From Bacteroidota bacterium (lineage in GTDB: Bacteria; Bacteroidota; Bacteroidia; Sphingobacteriales; Sphingobacteriaceae), in contig JAEXHI010000031.1 in assembly GCA_023450085.1 (NCBI GenBank), forward strand, positions 1 through 64,000: DNA of 64,000 nt, read 5' to 3'. The notes below the pieces were generated by a model that made no database searches, was not told the origin of the DNA, and saw only the letters and a program-made list of their open reading frames with translations. Positions 16,883 through 26,482 of this stretch are shown here, one piece after another. Numbering within the stretch: the stretch's first letter is position 1; the number at the start of each line of letters is the position of its first letter. Position numbers and translations under genes: made by a program.

Positions 16883-17530
16883 TTACTCTAAACCATTGGC
16901 AATGGCATACTTTACCAAACCAACGGTGCTTTTGCAATTGCATTTCACGAATAGATGTTGACGATGGTTATCAACGGTTTTCTTACTGATAAATAGCTTC
17001 TCGGCAATTTCTTCGCTGGTCAATTCTTTCACAATGAGGGATAATATTTCTTTTTCCCGCGGAGAAAGTACATTCAGCTTTTCATCTTGTACTTTCTGTT
17101 TTTGGTATTGTCCGTAAATAATAGGTACAATATCTTGCGAAAAGTAGGTTCCACCATTAGTGATGCGATGAAGTGCCTGAAGTAGTTCACTACGGCCAGA
17201 GTTTTTCAGGATATAACCATCAGCTTCAGCCAAAACTGCTTCTTTTACCGCTTGGGCATTGTTGTACATCGATAAGATGAGCACTTGAATATGTGGAAAC
17301 TGTGCTTTAACCATCTTACACAGCTCAGTACCCGAGAGCAAAGGCATGCTAATATCGGTAAGCACCAAATCGTATTTATGAGGGTTAACATTAATCAAGT
17401 CAATGGCTTCCTGCCCATTATTCGCTTCTGAAACGACGTTATAGTTTTGATTATCCAACATCATTTTCAATCCATCAATTACCATTTGATGATCATCTGC
17501 AATAAGTATATTGATATTTTCTGTGCCCAT
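16883..17530 (-). CDS. LuxR/NarL-type response regulator
   Basis: 215 residues. The receiver domain (about 1-122) has the acidic pair ADDH near residues 11-14, the phospho-acceptor Asp59 in LVLTDISMP, and the conserved Lys in YILKNSG. The C-terminal LuxR HTH domain (LSPREKEILSLIVKELTSEEIAEKLFISKKTVDNHRQ in the family alignment; key residues PREKEIL and KTVDNH) binds DNA. The gene starts 1 nt after the stop of the histidine kinase gene, so the two form a cognate pair. Targets are unknown; the adjacent lipoprotein/T9SS cargo genes are candidates. Confidence 0.93.
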   Translation of the reverse strand: MGTENINILIADDHQMVIDGLKMMLDNQNYNVVSEANNGQEAIDLINVNPHKYDLVLTDISMPLLSGTELCKMVKAQFPHIQVLILSMYNNAQAVKEAVLAEADGYILKNSGRSELLQALHRITNGGTYFSQDIVPIIYGQYQKQKVQDEKLNVLSPREKEILSLIVKELTSEEIAEKLFISKKTVDNHRQHLFVKCNCKSTVGLVKYAIANGLE

Positions 17531-17531
17531 A

Positions 17532-19823
17532 TTAAGCAGGAATGCTAATTTCTATTTGCGTACCGATTAATTTTTCCGATTTGATATTCATGTCACCATC
17601 CATCAAATGTACTCGTGCCGATATATTTTTCCAACCCATTCCTTTGGAATCGTCTATTTTCGAAGTATCAAAACCATCTCCATCATCTTTAATGGCAATG
17701 AGCATGTTTTCATTTACTTTCTTAATGTCGATGGAAATATGGGACGCATTGGCATGTTTGATCATATTATTGAGTACTTCTTGTACAATGCGATAAATAG
17801 AAAGTTTATTCTGCTGGCTTAATGGCACCTCCTCCATTTCTTGCGCTACATTTAAATCCACCTTTGTTTTTCCTGCGTCGTTGATCTTCTTACAGATATC
17901 TTCCAAGGCAGCAAACAATCCAAAATTTAAGGCTTCCGGAATAAGGTTATGTGAAATGGCCCTCAATTCGGTGATGGTTTTATCTACCAGGTTAAGCGTT
18001 CCCTCAACCGTTTTATCTGATGGGTTTAAGGTAGAAACATTCATTTTCACTACTGAAAGCATTTGCCCTATCCCATCATGCAAATCACGGGCTATACGAA
18101 TGCGCTCATTTTGTTCACCCTCAAAAACAGATTTAGTCGCAATTTCTTGTTGTCTGTAAATTTCTGTTTGTAATAGGTTTTGCTGTTTGAGTTGATTCCG
18201 CTTGTAAAACGAGAAGGAAATACCCCCTAAGGCCAGAAACACCACCAGGATTGAACCCATGGCTAAATTACGTTGTTCTAACTCCAATTTTTTATTTGCC
18301 AGTTCTAGGTTTTGTATACGAGACTGCTTTTGTAAAGCTTTGATGTCCTGTGCTTTTTGCTGCGCATCTAGCTTTTGATTGGCAAGTGCTTGGGTTTTGT
18401 TGGATAGCTCCAGGCCATTAATGGTGATTTGTTGCTGCTGTGTGGTAAGTAGAGATTTATTTTTTGAAATTTCTAAGGCATTGTTATTTAACTGTAGCGC
18501 TTTAATATCATTTTCTTTGTTCAACAAAAATATCTGTGCTTCCTTTTTTGAAGTTTCATACTTGGTTTGCAGCTCGTTTATTTGTTTACTAATCTTCTCA
18601 TTTAATTGAGTATTAGATATGGCGTAAAACTTAGTTTTATGGTCTAACGCTCTTTGATAATCTCCTTTTAAAGAATCTAAAGTAGCAACATGCTTGTATA
18701 GTTCTCCCATCACATAAGGTGTTACTCCGCCTTTTGAAACTTCTGCTTCACTTAAGGCAAACCATTTTGTAGCTTCTTCATAATCTTGCAACATCGTATA
18801 AGCATAAGCTATATTTTGCTGGGTTAAAACCGCTCCAGATTTATCATTCTTTTGATCAATATATTCCAGTGCCTTTTTTAAATATGGAATAGACTCTTTA
18901 AATTTTTCTTGCCGTATTTTTAAAGCACCCAAGTTATTATAGCATGAAACTAGCCCTAATTTAAAGTCCACCTTTTCAAAAACTACCGTAGCATCATTAA
19001 TCAACTTTATAGCTTCGTTATAGTTCTTCTGATCTATATATATGTTGGCTAGGTTTAAGTTGGCTTTACCACTGTTGAGGAAATCTTTTTTTTCATTTGC
19101 TTTTTGAATCGCATTTAGAAAATATTTCTTCGCCTGTTCAAATTGCCCAATTTCCCAGTACAGCCTTCCTATATTTATTTGCAGGGGGACAAAGCCTGGT
19201 TGGTCTTTTAAGTCGGTTACAATTTTTAAGGAAGAAATAAAATGTTCAATAGCAATATCTTTCTTTCCTATTGAATTATAGATAATGCCCAGTTGGTTAT
19301 AATTTGAAATTAATCCACCGCTATGATTTAATTCCTTATAAACAGCAATCGCCTTTTCTATGTAAGGAATTCCCTGCTCATACTTGGTCATTAAAATATA
19401 GCTTTTCCCAATACCAGTTAATGCACTTGCATATTCTTCATTTTTATTTAACTGTTTTTGAAGTTGTGAAGCCTTTAAATACAATGGGAAGGCCTTGTCG
19501 CCTTTTGATTTGAAATAATAAGATTGGGCTTGGGTGTAATAAGCGTTAGCCTTTGCCGAAATGTCGCCAACTTTATCCGCTAATAAAATCGCTTGGTTTA
19601 CATAAAAAGAGGTATTTGCTGTATCTGTTTTAGCATACGCTGCTGCAATTTTATTCAGGATTTCTAATTTAATAGCTGATGTTTTCGCTATTGGTAATTC
19701 CTTTTTTAATTGTTCAACATCTGCTAGCTCCTGAGCATACAAGGTAAACGAACACATTACTATTAAAAAAAATAGCAGATTAAGCGCAAATTTAATTGAA
19801 GATTTCATTGGCGTAGTTTTCAA
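17532..19823 (-). CDS. TPR-containing HisKA_3 sensor histidine kinase
   Basis: 763 residues. A signal or anchor segment (about 10-30) is followed by tandem TPR repeats (about 60-390) predicted in the periplasm, a long coiled coil (about 395-510), one membrane helix (SILVVFLALGGISFSFY) and the kinase. The HisKA_3 motif RIARDLHDGIGQ holds the phospho-acceptor His582. The HATPase domain has an N-box EVLNNMIKHA and a G-box DDGDGFD. This NarX-like kinase with TPR sensor is common in Bacteroidota and pairs with the regulator encoded 1 nt downstream. The signal sensed is unknown. Confidence 0.93.
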   Translation of the reverse strand: MKTTPMKSSIKFALNLLFFLIVMCSFTLYAQELADVEQLKKELPIAKTSAIKLEILNKIAAAYAKTDTANTSFYVNQAILLADKVGDISAKANAYYTQAQSYYFKSKGDKAFPLYLKASQLQKQLNKNEEYASALTGIGKSYILMTKYEQGIPYIEKAIAVYKELNHSGGLISNYNQLGIIYNSIGKKDIAIEHFISSLKIVTDLKDQPGFVPLQINIGRLYWEIGQFEQAKKYFLNAIQKANEKKDFLNSGKANLNLANIYIDQKNYNEAIKLINDATVVFEKVDFKLGLVSCYNNLGALKIRQEKFKESIPYLKKALEYIDQKNDKSGAVLTQQNIAYAYTMLQDYEEATKWFALSEAEVSKGGVTPYVMGELYKHVATLDSLKGDYQRALDHKTKFYAISNTQLNEKISKQINELQTKYETSKKEAQIFLLNKENDIKALQLNNNALEISKNKSLLTTQQQQITINGLELSNKTQALANQKLDAQQKAQDIKALQKQSRIQNLELANKKLELEQRNLAMGSILVVFLALGGISFSFYKRNQLKQQNLLQTEIYRQQEIATKSVFEGEQNERIRIARDLHDGIGQMLSVVKMNVSTLNPSDKTVEGTLNLVDKTITELRAISHNLIPEALNFGLFAALEDICKKINDAGKTKVDLNVAQEMEEVPLSQQNKLSIYRIVQEVLNNMIKHANASHISIDIKKVNENMLIAIKDDGDGFDTSKIDDSKGMGWKNISARVHLMDGDMNIKSEKLIGTQIEISIPA

Positions 19824-19973
19824 AATTTTCGACTAAATTTCTTCTTGTGATAAGTGCGTTTTTTATTTAGCGAAAACCAACATCCTAATATAGAAAACAT
19901 TAGCACAGATTTTCACTATAGCATAAAAATTTTTATTTTACCACCTATCTTTAAGTTCCACAAAATTTACCAC

Positions 19974-20504
19974 ATGCAACCTTTCACTAACGAAACGATA
20001 GATTTAAACACTCTTCCCAAATACGAAGAAACACCATTGACCAAACCCGACCGAAAATATTGGAAAGTAATCATCATTAACCTCTCTATTTTTTTGTTAT
20101 TGATGGCCGTTAGTCTTGGCCTGCTTACGCTTTTTAATGAAAGTGTACAGATGAATTGGATGTTATGGACAGCACTCTTTATAGTTTTTTCCGTATTCCT
20201 ATGCTTAATTTCCCGTGCCAGCTTTAAAAGAAGGGGTTTTGCATTAAGGGAAAAAGATGTACTGTACAAAAGTGGCATCATTGCCGAAAAAACGACCATC
20301 ATTCCTTTAAACCGCATACAGCATGTGGCCCTAAATGAAGGCATGTTTTCAAGGATGTTTGGTTTGGGTACCCTGCAAATTTATACCGCTAGTGGTTCCA
20401 GTGGAGAAATACACATTGCAGGGATTGAAATAGAACAGGCCGGAGCCATTAGAGAGGCGCTAGTACAACGTCTGGCCATTAACACTAAAGCAGAAAACGA
20501 ATAA
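19974..20504 (+). CDS. PH-domain membrane protein, YdbS-like
   Basis: 176 residues from the ATG at 19974. The open frame extends 40 codons further upstream, but that part has no family similarity and reads like AT-rich leader. Two membrane helices (about 30-75) precede a bacterial PH domain (bPH_2: FALREKDVLYKSGIIAEKT, PLNRIQHVALNEG, LGTLQIYTASGSSGEIHI). It is paired with the next gene by a TAATG overlap, as ydbS/ydbT pairs usually are. The role in the envelope is not known. Confidence 0.85.
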   Translation: MQPFTNETIDLNTLPKYEETPLTKPDRKYWKVIIINLSIFLLLMAVSLGLLTLFNESVQMNWMLWTALFIVFSVFLCLISRASFKRRGFALREKDVLYKSGIIAEKTTIIPLNRIQHVALNEGMFSRMFGLGTLQIYTASGSSGEIHIAGIEIEQAGAIREALVQRLAINTKAENE

Positions 20505-22012
20505 TGTTTGTAGATTTTAGCCAACCTCAACGACAGTCTGCTGCAGGCATTCTCATTAATGGAGCTTATGTGGTGCAACATGTGGTGAGAGCCATGTTTA
20601 TTCCTTTTGTGCTTTTTATTGTTAAAGCCAATAAAATGGCAATCTTATACACGTCATTTGGTTTTATAGCCATATTAGTTCTCGCATTTTTGTATGGTTA
20701 TTTCTATTACCTCAAATTCACCTTTTACCTCAATCCACTCAAACAGGAATTTGTGATAGATAAAGGTGTTTTCAGTCGCAAACATTTAACTATTCCGCTT
20801 GAGAAGATACAGCAAGTAAATATTAATCAAGGCTTTTTACAGAAGTTGATTGGTGTTTATAGCCTACAAATTGATACCGCTGGAACAGATAGCAAGGAGG
20901 TTGACATTAGGGCCATTAACGGTGAAACGGCCCAAGCACTGAAACAACATTTATTGCATGGACAAACTGTTACTCCTATAGCGGAAAATGAAACAACAAT
21001 TCCAGCGGCACCAGTTCAGGATGTTCCACTGATCAAAATTAAAACCGCTACATTATTAAAAATTGGCCTTACCAGTAATTATGGCCAAAGTTTTGCCTTG
21101 TTAACGGCTTTTGGCTATGCTGCCTTTCATAACATCAAAGAATTGCTTAAAGCTCTTGACAATGACAATGGACAAGTTGAACAATTTGTAAAAAGTGGTT
21201 TTACATTATTTTCCATGGGTATTCTTGTAGCCGCCATTGCCGTACTACTGTTGGCAACCAATGTCATCAGGACTTTTGTAAAATATTTCGATTTCCAGTT
21301 AAGTAAGCACAGTCAATCACTTCTCATTTCGGCAGGGCTGCTCACCAAAAAAAATACCCTACTGCATCCCAATAAGGTACAAATTACCGAGTATAGCCAA
21401 AACTACCTGCAAAAGAAAATTGGCTTGTTCCATATGTCTTTAAAGCAAGCACATGCAGGCCGCCAGCAATCGGAAAAGGAAATGAAGAACAACAATACGG
21501 AAATTCCTGGTTGTAGCACTACAGAAAAAGATGAGCTTTTAAGAATGATATTAGGTAGGCTTCCTGAAGGGGGCAGTACCTTTATACCAAATTGGCGCTT
21601 CCTTAATCTACCTGTTGTATTCTTTGTGCTCCTACCTATATTGATCTACTTTGTTTTTTATTACTTTTTCTCGGAAATAAGACCATATTATCCATTAGCT
21701 GCAATATATACAATCATTGTATTGCTAATGACTTACATCAGCTACACCAAACATCGCATTACAGTATCTGAAAACTACATCATTAAACAAAGCGGCATTT
21801 GGGACATTTCGCAAGAAATTATAGAGCCTCATAAAATACAATCTATCAGTACCTCACAATATCTATGGCATAAAAAGTTGGATATTGGCCATGTAACCTT
21901 GTACACTGCAGCGGGTAGCATTTCATTTAGCTATGGGAACTTTACTGAAATAAAGACATTAGTGAATTATTGGCTTTATCAGGTAGAAGGTGGTAACGAA
22001 GAGTGGATGTAA
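20504..22012 (+). CDS. PH-domain membrane protein, YdbT-like
   Basis: 502 residues with three bPH_2 modules separated by pairs of membrane helices. The repeated signature is basic plus RIQ/KIQ-like: PLEKIQQVNINQGFLQKLIG, HPNKVQITEYSQNYLQKKIG and EPHKIQSISTSQYLWHKKL. The start overlaps the stop of the YdbS-like gene by 1 nt. The two products probably form one membrane complex. Followed by the repeat-flanked hydrolase cassette. Confidence 0.87.
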   Translation: MFVDFSQPQRQSAAGILINGAYVVQHVVRAMFIPFVLFIVKANKMAILYTSFGFIAILVLAFLYGYFYYLKFTFYLNPLKQEFVIDKGVFSRKHLTIPLEKIQQVNINQGFLQKLIGVYSLQIDTAGTDSKEVDIRAINGETAQALKQHLLHGQTVTPIAENETTIPAAPVQDVPLIKIKTATLLKIGLTSNYGQSFALLTAFGYAAFHNIKELLKALDNDNGQVEQFVKSGFTLFSMGILVAAIAVLLLATNVIRTFVKYFDFQLSKHSQSLLISAGLLTKKNTLLHPNKVQITEYSQNYLQKKIGLFHMSLKQAHAGRQQSEKEMKNNNTEIPGCSTTEKDELLRMILGRLPEGGSTFIPNWRFLNLPVVFFVLLPILIYFVFYYFFSEIRPYYPLAAIYTIIVLLMTYISYTKHRITVSENYIIKQSGIWDISQEIIEPHKIQSISTSQYLWHKKLDIGHVTLYTAAGSISFSYGNFTEIKTLVNYWLYQVEGGNEEWM

Positions 22013-22065
22013 TGGAGGGAGAAAGGAGAAAAGAATAAGGAGCAAAGAACAAGGAATAAGGATAA

Positions 22066-22333
22066 CCACCTAAGACACCTAAGAACATTTTAGACATTTA
22101 AGCTAAAAATTACAGCCATATCGTTTAAACATTTTGGTCGCATATTATTCATGTTTTGATAAACTAAGTACAACAAAATAAAAAACTACCTACAATGATC
22201 TTAAATGTATAAGATGATTAAAAATCAACCATTAAGAAATTAAGACAATTAAGGAATACATGAATAAAAACTTAATGTTCCTTCATGCCTTAATGTTTCA
22301 AAAAACTAAAATGATCTTAGGTATCTTAGGTGG
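22066..22333 (+). mobile_element. MITE-like 268-bp repeat, copy 1
   Basis: It begins CCACCTAAGACACCTAAG and ends with the near-complement CTTAGGTATCTTAGGTGG. The terminal inverted repeat spans about 28 bp with two mismatches. A second, inner set of ATTAAG-type inverted motifs lies inside. A copy of the same length class and orientation lies at 23002-23268. The upstream open frame of the hydrolase gene runs through the right part of this copy but is not real coding sequence. Confidence 0.75.
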
Positions 22334-22355
22334 CTCAATAAATACCAACTATCAA

Positions 22356-23009
22356 ATGAAGAAAGTTTACATACTAAGTGGATTAGGAGCAGATGAAAGG
22401 GTATTCCGATATTTAGATTTTAAAGATTTAGATGTCACGTTTGTGCAGTGGATTAAACCCTTAATGAATGAAACCATCGACCACTATACAAAAAGAATTA
22501 GTGAGCAGATACAAAGCAAAAATCCAATACTTATAGGTCTATCTTTTGGTGGCATTATTGCTACCGAACTTGCTAAAATGATTCCTGTTGAGCAGCTGAT
22601 CTTAATCTCTTCCTTAAAAACAAGAGCAGAAATCCCATTCATCTATAGACTAGCGGGAAAGTTTCGTTTACATCGACTCATCCCCTATTCATTTCTGAAA
22701 AAAGACCATGCTTTAAACAGATGGTTGTTTGGTGTGATCCGTAAAAATGATAAAGACTTATTTAAAAGAGTATTGGCAGATACCGACACTGACTTCCTAA
22801 AGTGGGCTATTAACATTATTGTCACTTGGAAAAACGTTGACTTACATCCTCAATTACAACACATTCATGGGACCAAGGACAAGTTGCTTCCCTTTAAAAA
22901 TGCGGGAAACGCTATTGCTATTGAAAACGGTGGCCATTTAATGGTACTGGATAAAGCTAAGCAGGTGAGCGAGGTGTTGCATCAGGTTATTAATTTAAAA
23001 ACCACCTAA
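22356..23009 (+). CDS. Alpha/beta hydrolase inside a repeat-flanked cassette
   Basis: 217 residues from the ATG at 22356 (MKKVYILSGLGADERVF). An upstream ATG at 22260 would add 32 residues encoded by the repeat copy, which is unlikely. The serine hydrolase signature GLSFGG gives the nucleophile, with a probable Asp in HGTKDKLLP and His in NGGHLMVL, so the triad looks complete. Substrate unknown. The stop codon lies inside the terminal repeat of copy 2 (CCACCTAA), so the last two Thr residues are repeat-encoded. This arrangement suggests that the element inserted at or replaced the gene end. Confidence 0.82.
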   Translation: MKKVYILSGLGADERVFRYLDFKDLDVTFVQWIKPLMNETIDHYTKRISEQIQSKNPILIGLSFGGIIATELAKMIPVEQLILISSLKTRAEIPFIYRLAGKFRLHRLIPYSFLKKDHALNRWLFGVIRKNDKDLFKRVLADTDTDFLKWAINIIVTWKNVDLHPQLQHIHGTKDKLLPFKNAGNAIAIENGGHLMVLDKAKQVSEVLHQVINLKTT

Positions 23010-23268
23010 GACACCTGAGAACATTTTAGACATTTAAGGTAAAAATTAACACCATATCATTTAAACATCTCGGGCTTATATTATTCATATTTTGATAAGC
23101 TGAGCACAACAAAATAAAAAATCACCTACAATGATCTTAAATGTATAAGATGATTAAAAATCAACCATTAAGAAATTAAGACAATTAAGGATACGCGAAT
23201 TAAAACTTAATGTCCCTTAATGCCTTAATGTTCCAAAAAACTAAGATGTTCTTAGGTGTCTTAGGTGG
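23002..23268 (+). mobile_element. MITE-like 267-bp repeat, copy 2
   Basis: The same ends (CCACCTAAGACACCTGAG ... CTTAGGTGTCTTAGGTGG) and the same internal order as copy 1, in direct orientation, with most of the length matching by eye. Similarity continues about 12 bp past the right terminus (TCAATAAATA). It supplies the stop codon of the hydrolase gene. No coding capacity; the short plus-strand ORF at 23210 is repeat sequence. Confidence 0.75.
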
Positions 23269-23290
23269 TTCAATAAATAGCTTTCAACTC

Positions 23291-23614
23291 CTAAAGCAGC
23301 ATAATTCCTTTAATAGCACTTGCCTGCTTATAAATATCTACTACCTCATCAGCATTTTGCACTTGCTTATTTACAGTAATAGCCAAGTATTTACCCGTTT
23401 TAGAAGGTTTTTCTACAAACTCATCATGAGGTAATATTGCTCTTAATTCCTCAATTACAGCATGGTCACCAGTAATAATGAACTTAAAAGTATAAACCCC
23501 AGGAAAAGTCTGTACACTTTCCAGTTTCTCTTTAAAGTTGGCGTAAACGTCAGCATTGTTCCCTTCTGGGATATCGTTAAAATCTATGTTTTTATTTAAA
23601 TTATTGTCATCCAT
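23291..23614 (-). CDS. DUF493 (YbeD-like) protein
   Basis: 107 residues. After an acidic N-terminus, the domain FPGVYTFKFIITGDHAVIEELRA ... GKYLAITVNKQVQNADEVVDIYKQASAIKG (described by its ends FPGVYTFKFI and KGIMLL) matches the small DUF493 alpha/beta fold of YbeD. YbeD-like proteins resemble regulatory ACT domains; the function is unproven. Single gene between the repeat cassette and the helicase. Confidence 0.85.
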   Translation of the reverse strand: MDDNNLNKNIDFNDIPEGNNADVYANFKEKLESVQTFPGVYTFKFIITGDHAVIEELRAILPHDEFVEKPSKTGKYLAITVNKQVQNADEVVDIYKQASAIKGIMLL

Positions 23615-23803
23615 AACCTTTACTTATCAAATTCCATTCCTAATCACTGCAAGCATGCTATTTTGTCATAAAGTTAAATGTTCAACGCATAAATTCGAAA
23701 GTATAACCACCCCTAGGTACTTTAAACTTTCAACACGCTACTTTTAACTTTAATAAGCGCTCTGTTTTTGCTATTTTTGGGGTTTTAAAAAGGATATAAG
23801 ATT

Positions 23804-26092
23804 TTGGATTATTTAGCAGGATTAAACCCACAACAGAGAGCAGCAGTAGAGAACACCGAAGGACCAGTGATGATTGTTGCTGGTGCGGGTTCGGGAAAAA
23901 CGAGGGTAATTACCTATCGTGTGGCACACTTGATACAAAAAGGTGTTGATCCGTTCAATATTTTGGTGTTGACCTTTACCAACAAAGCCAGTAAGGAAAT
24001 GCGTGAGCGTATCGAAAAGGTAGTTGGTGCTGAGGCTAAGAGCATTTGGATGGGAACGTTCCACTCCGTTTTTGCTAAAATTTTACGTGTAGAGGCAGAA
24101 AAAATCGGCTACCCAAGCAATTTTACCATTTACGATACCGACGACTGTAAAAGCTTAATCCGTACCATCCTTAAAGAAATGCAGCTGGACGACAAGCTGT
24201 ATGCACCAAACATTATTTATGGTCGTATTTCCTCAGCAAAAAACAATTTAATCTCCGTATCAGAGTACCAAAACAATGCTCAACTACAAGCAGAAGATGT
24301 AGGTAATAAGCGTCCGTTAATGGGACTTATTTACGAAACCTATGCTAAACGTTGCTATAAAGCGGGTGCCATGGATTTTGATGATTTACTGTTCAAAACC
24401 AATGTATTGCTTAGAAAACATCCTGAGGTACTGAACAAGTACCAACATAAGTTTAAATACATCATGGTGGATGAGTATCAGGATACGAACCATTCGCAGT
24501 ATACCATTGTAAAAAAACTAGCTGCAGCACATGAAAATTTATGCGTAGTTGGCGATGATGCGCAAAGTATTTACGCTTTCCGTGGAGCTAATATTCAGAA
24601 TATCTTAAATGTTGAACGTGATTATCCAGACTTGAAAGTTTACAAATTGGAACAAAATTACCGTTCAACACAAAACATTGTAGAAGTAGCTAATAGCATT
24701 ATTGCCAACAACAAAAACCAGCTGGAGAAAAATGTATTCTCTGACAATGAAAAAGGCGATAAAATTAAAATATCAAGGGCTTTCACCGATAACGAAGAAG
24801 GTAAATTAGTAGCCGAATCTATTGTACAGGAACGTTCTTCAAAAGGAATGAACTACACTGATTTCGCTATTTTATATCGTACCAATGCCCAAAGTAGAGC
24901 TATGGAGGAGGCCTTACGTAAGCTGAATGTTCCTTACAAGATATATGGCGGTCTTTCATTCTACCAACGCAAAGAGATCAAGGATTTAATTGCTTATTTC
25001 CGTTTAACCTTTAACCCTGCGGATGAGGAAGCGCTGAAACGTGTGATCAATTACCCTCGTCGTGGATTAGGCGATACCACTTTAGAAAAAGTTTCCGTAG
25101 CGGCAAACGAACATGGCATTACCATGTGGGAAGTCATCTGTAACCCGCATCAGTATTTAGGTGGCCGTGTACCGAACCAACTAAACGATTTTGCGATGAT
25201 GGTAAAAGCGTTTGCAGCGGAATCTAAAAAATTGGACGCTTACGAATCTGCCCTTTACATTGCCCAACATTCGGGTATTTTAAAGGAACTACACAGTGAT
25301 GACAGCGTTGAAGGTAGGGCCAGATTTGAAAATATTCAAGAGCTATTAAATGGTATCAAGGAATTTGGCGAGCGTGAAGATATTGAAGACCGTAGCTTGG
25401 CTATTTTTATGCAGGATGTCGCTTTGTTAACTAATGACGATAAAGATAAGGACAAAGATGCCGACACGGTCTCTTTAATGACCATCCACTCGGCTAAAGG
25501 TTTGGAGTTTAAAAACGTGTTTGTGGTAGGTTTGGAAGAGAATCTTTTCCCTTCGCAAATGTCAATAAATTCTAGAGCTGAGCTGGAAGAAGAGCGTCGC
25601 TTGTTCTACGTAGCCATTACCAGGGCAGAGAAAAAGCTGGTTTTAACCTATGCTACTTCACGTTACCGCTGGGGGCAATTAACTTCTTGTGAACCTAGTC
25701 GTTTCATCAATGAAATTAGTCCTAAATACCTAGAGTTAGATGCCATTAAGCAAGCGAAACCTAGCTTTAGCAGTGGTGCTTTTGATACTGAACGTAAAAC
25801 GTGGAGCCAACAAAGAGAACTTCAGCAAAAACCTACTTCGCAACAAACAGCATTTAAGCCAAAACCAACTACCTCCATCCTACCTAAGGCACACGTACCT
25901 ACGGCTGGCTTTACCCCTAGCGCAGCGCATGAGTTTCAAAATGGTATGGAAGTAGAGCACGAAAAATTTGGCTTCGGTAAAATTGTACAGTTAGAAGGCA
26001 GGCTCCCTGATGTAAAAGCGACAGTATTTTTCCAAGGCTTGGGAAATAAACAGTTATTGTTAAAGTTTGCAAAACTGAGGGTTGTAAAGTAG
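23804..26092 (+). CDS. uvrD: UvrD/PcrA-type superfamily 1 DNA helicase
   Basis: 762 residues, full length for PcrA/UvrD. An ATP-driven 3'-5' helicase for repair and replication restart. Motifs in order: Walker A GAGSGKT (27-33), LTFTNKAS, VDEYQDTN (Walker B), VVGDDAQSIYAFRGA, LEQNYRST, TIHSAKGLEF and FYVAITRAEKKL. The C-terminus ends in the conserved HEKFGFGKIVQLEG element seen in PcrA homologues. The start is TTG at 23804, preceded by a TATTTTTG box about 25 nt upstream; no nearby ATG fits the family N-terminus. Confidence 0.95.
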   Translation: MDYLAGLNPQQRAAVENTEGPVMIVAGAGSGKTRVITYRVAHLIQKGVDPFNILVLTFTNKASKEMRERIEKVVGAEAKSIWMGTFHSVFAKILRVEAEKIGYPSNFTIYDTDDCKSLIRTILKEMQLDDKLYAPNIIYGRISSAKNNLISVSEYQNNAQLQAEDVGNKRPLMGLIYETYAKRCYKAGAMDFDDLLFKTNVLLRKHPEVLNKYQHKFKYIMVDEYQDTNHSQYTIVKKLAAAHENLCVVGDDAQSIYAFRGANIQNILNVERDYPDLKVYKLEQNYRSTQNIVEVANSIIANNKNQLEKNVFSDNEKGDKIKISRAFTDNEEGKLVAESIVQERSSKGMNYTDFAILYRTNAQSRAMEEALRKLNVPYKIYGGLSFYQRKEIKDLIAYFRLTFNPADEEALKRVINYPRRGLGDTTLEKVSVAANEHGITMWEVICNPHQYLGGRVPNQLNDFAMMVKAFAAESKKLDAYESALYIAQHSGILKELHSDDSVEGRARFENIQELLNGIKEFGEREDIEDRSLAIFMQDVALLTNDDKDKDKDADTVSLMTIHSAKGLEFKNVFVVGLEENLFPSQMSINSRAELEEERRLFYVAITRAEKKLVLTYATSRYRWGQLTSCEPSRFINEISPKYLELDAIKQAKPSFSSGAFDTERKTWSQQRELQQKPTSQQTAFKPKPTTSILPKAHVPTAGFTPSAAHEFQNGMEVEHEKFGFGKIVQLEGRLPDVKATVFFQGLGNKQLLLKFAKLRVVK

Positions 26093-26148
26093 TTGGTTGG
26101 TTGGTTAGTTTTTTGGATGGTTGGTTTTTTGGATGGTTGGTTATTTTA

Positions 26149-26187
26149 AACCTGTGGTTGGTATTATCGCCGTACCACATAACGATC
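26149..26187. repeat. AACCTGTGGTTGG hairpin repeat, copy 2
   Basis: AACCTGTGGTTGGTATTATC followed by GCCGTACCACATAACGATC matches the repeat at 1075-1112 with a few substitutions. The right arm is degraded here. Confidence 0.5.
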
Positions 26188-26212
26188 AATTTAAAGTACC
26201 AACGTTGTTTTT

Positions 26213-26388
26213 TGTCATTCAGAGCGCAGCGAAGAATCTCATTTTACATTCTATAATATATTTAAACCTGTACTTGTTGTACCACCATACCACCTATAAC
26301 TGTAAAAGCATGTCCAAAGATTTAACTTCGTTGATTTTCAATTTACTTTGTAGCTGCTTCGCGGTCTCGGCTACGCTCGAAATGACGA
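26213..26388. repeat. TGTCATTC-type intergenic element
   Basis: The left end TGTCATTCAGAGCGCAGCGA is identical, for 27 nt, to the element at 31614. The right end is GCTACGCTCGAAATGACGA, an imperfect inverted copy. Non-coding. Confidence 0.6.
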
Positions 26389-26463
26389 CTGATGAATGGC
26401 ATTGCAAAACTTCTAACTTTTTACTTTCTACTTCCAACTTTACACTCTTTACCAACTTTTCCC

Positions 26464-26471
26464 TATCTTTG
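26464..26471 (+). promoter_or_regulatory. -7 promoter element upstream of candidate RNA
   Basis: TATCTTTG fits TAnnTTTG and ends 12 nt before the first arm of the nested hairpin at 26483. No protein gene starts within 390 bp downstream, so it may drive a non-coding RNA or a long leader of the DUF4290 gene. Confidence 0.45.
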
Positions 26472-26482
26472 CCAGCAACAAA

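Noticed and set aside
19854..19973. Longer start for the YdbS-like protein
   Set aside because: Forty AT-rich codons without similarity to the family; the ATG at 19974 gives the expected N-terminus.
22260..22355. Upstream ATG that would add 32 residues to the alpha/beta hydrolase
   Set aside because: These codons lie in the repeat copy 1 and its flank, and the same text recurs non-coding in copy 2. The family N-terminus begins at 22356.
23210..23434. Plus-strand ORF of 74 codons
   Set aside because: The first half is the repeat element and the rest is antisense to the DUF493 gene.
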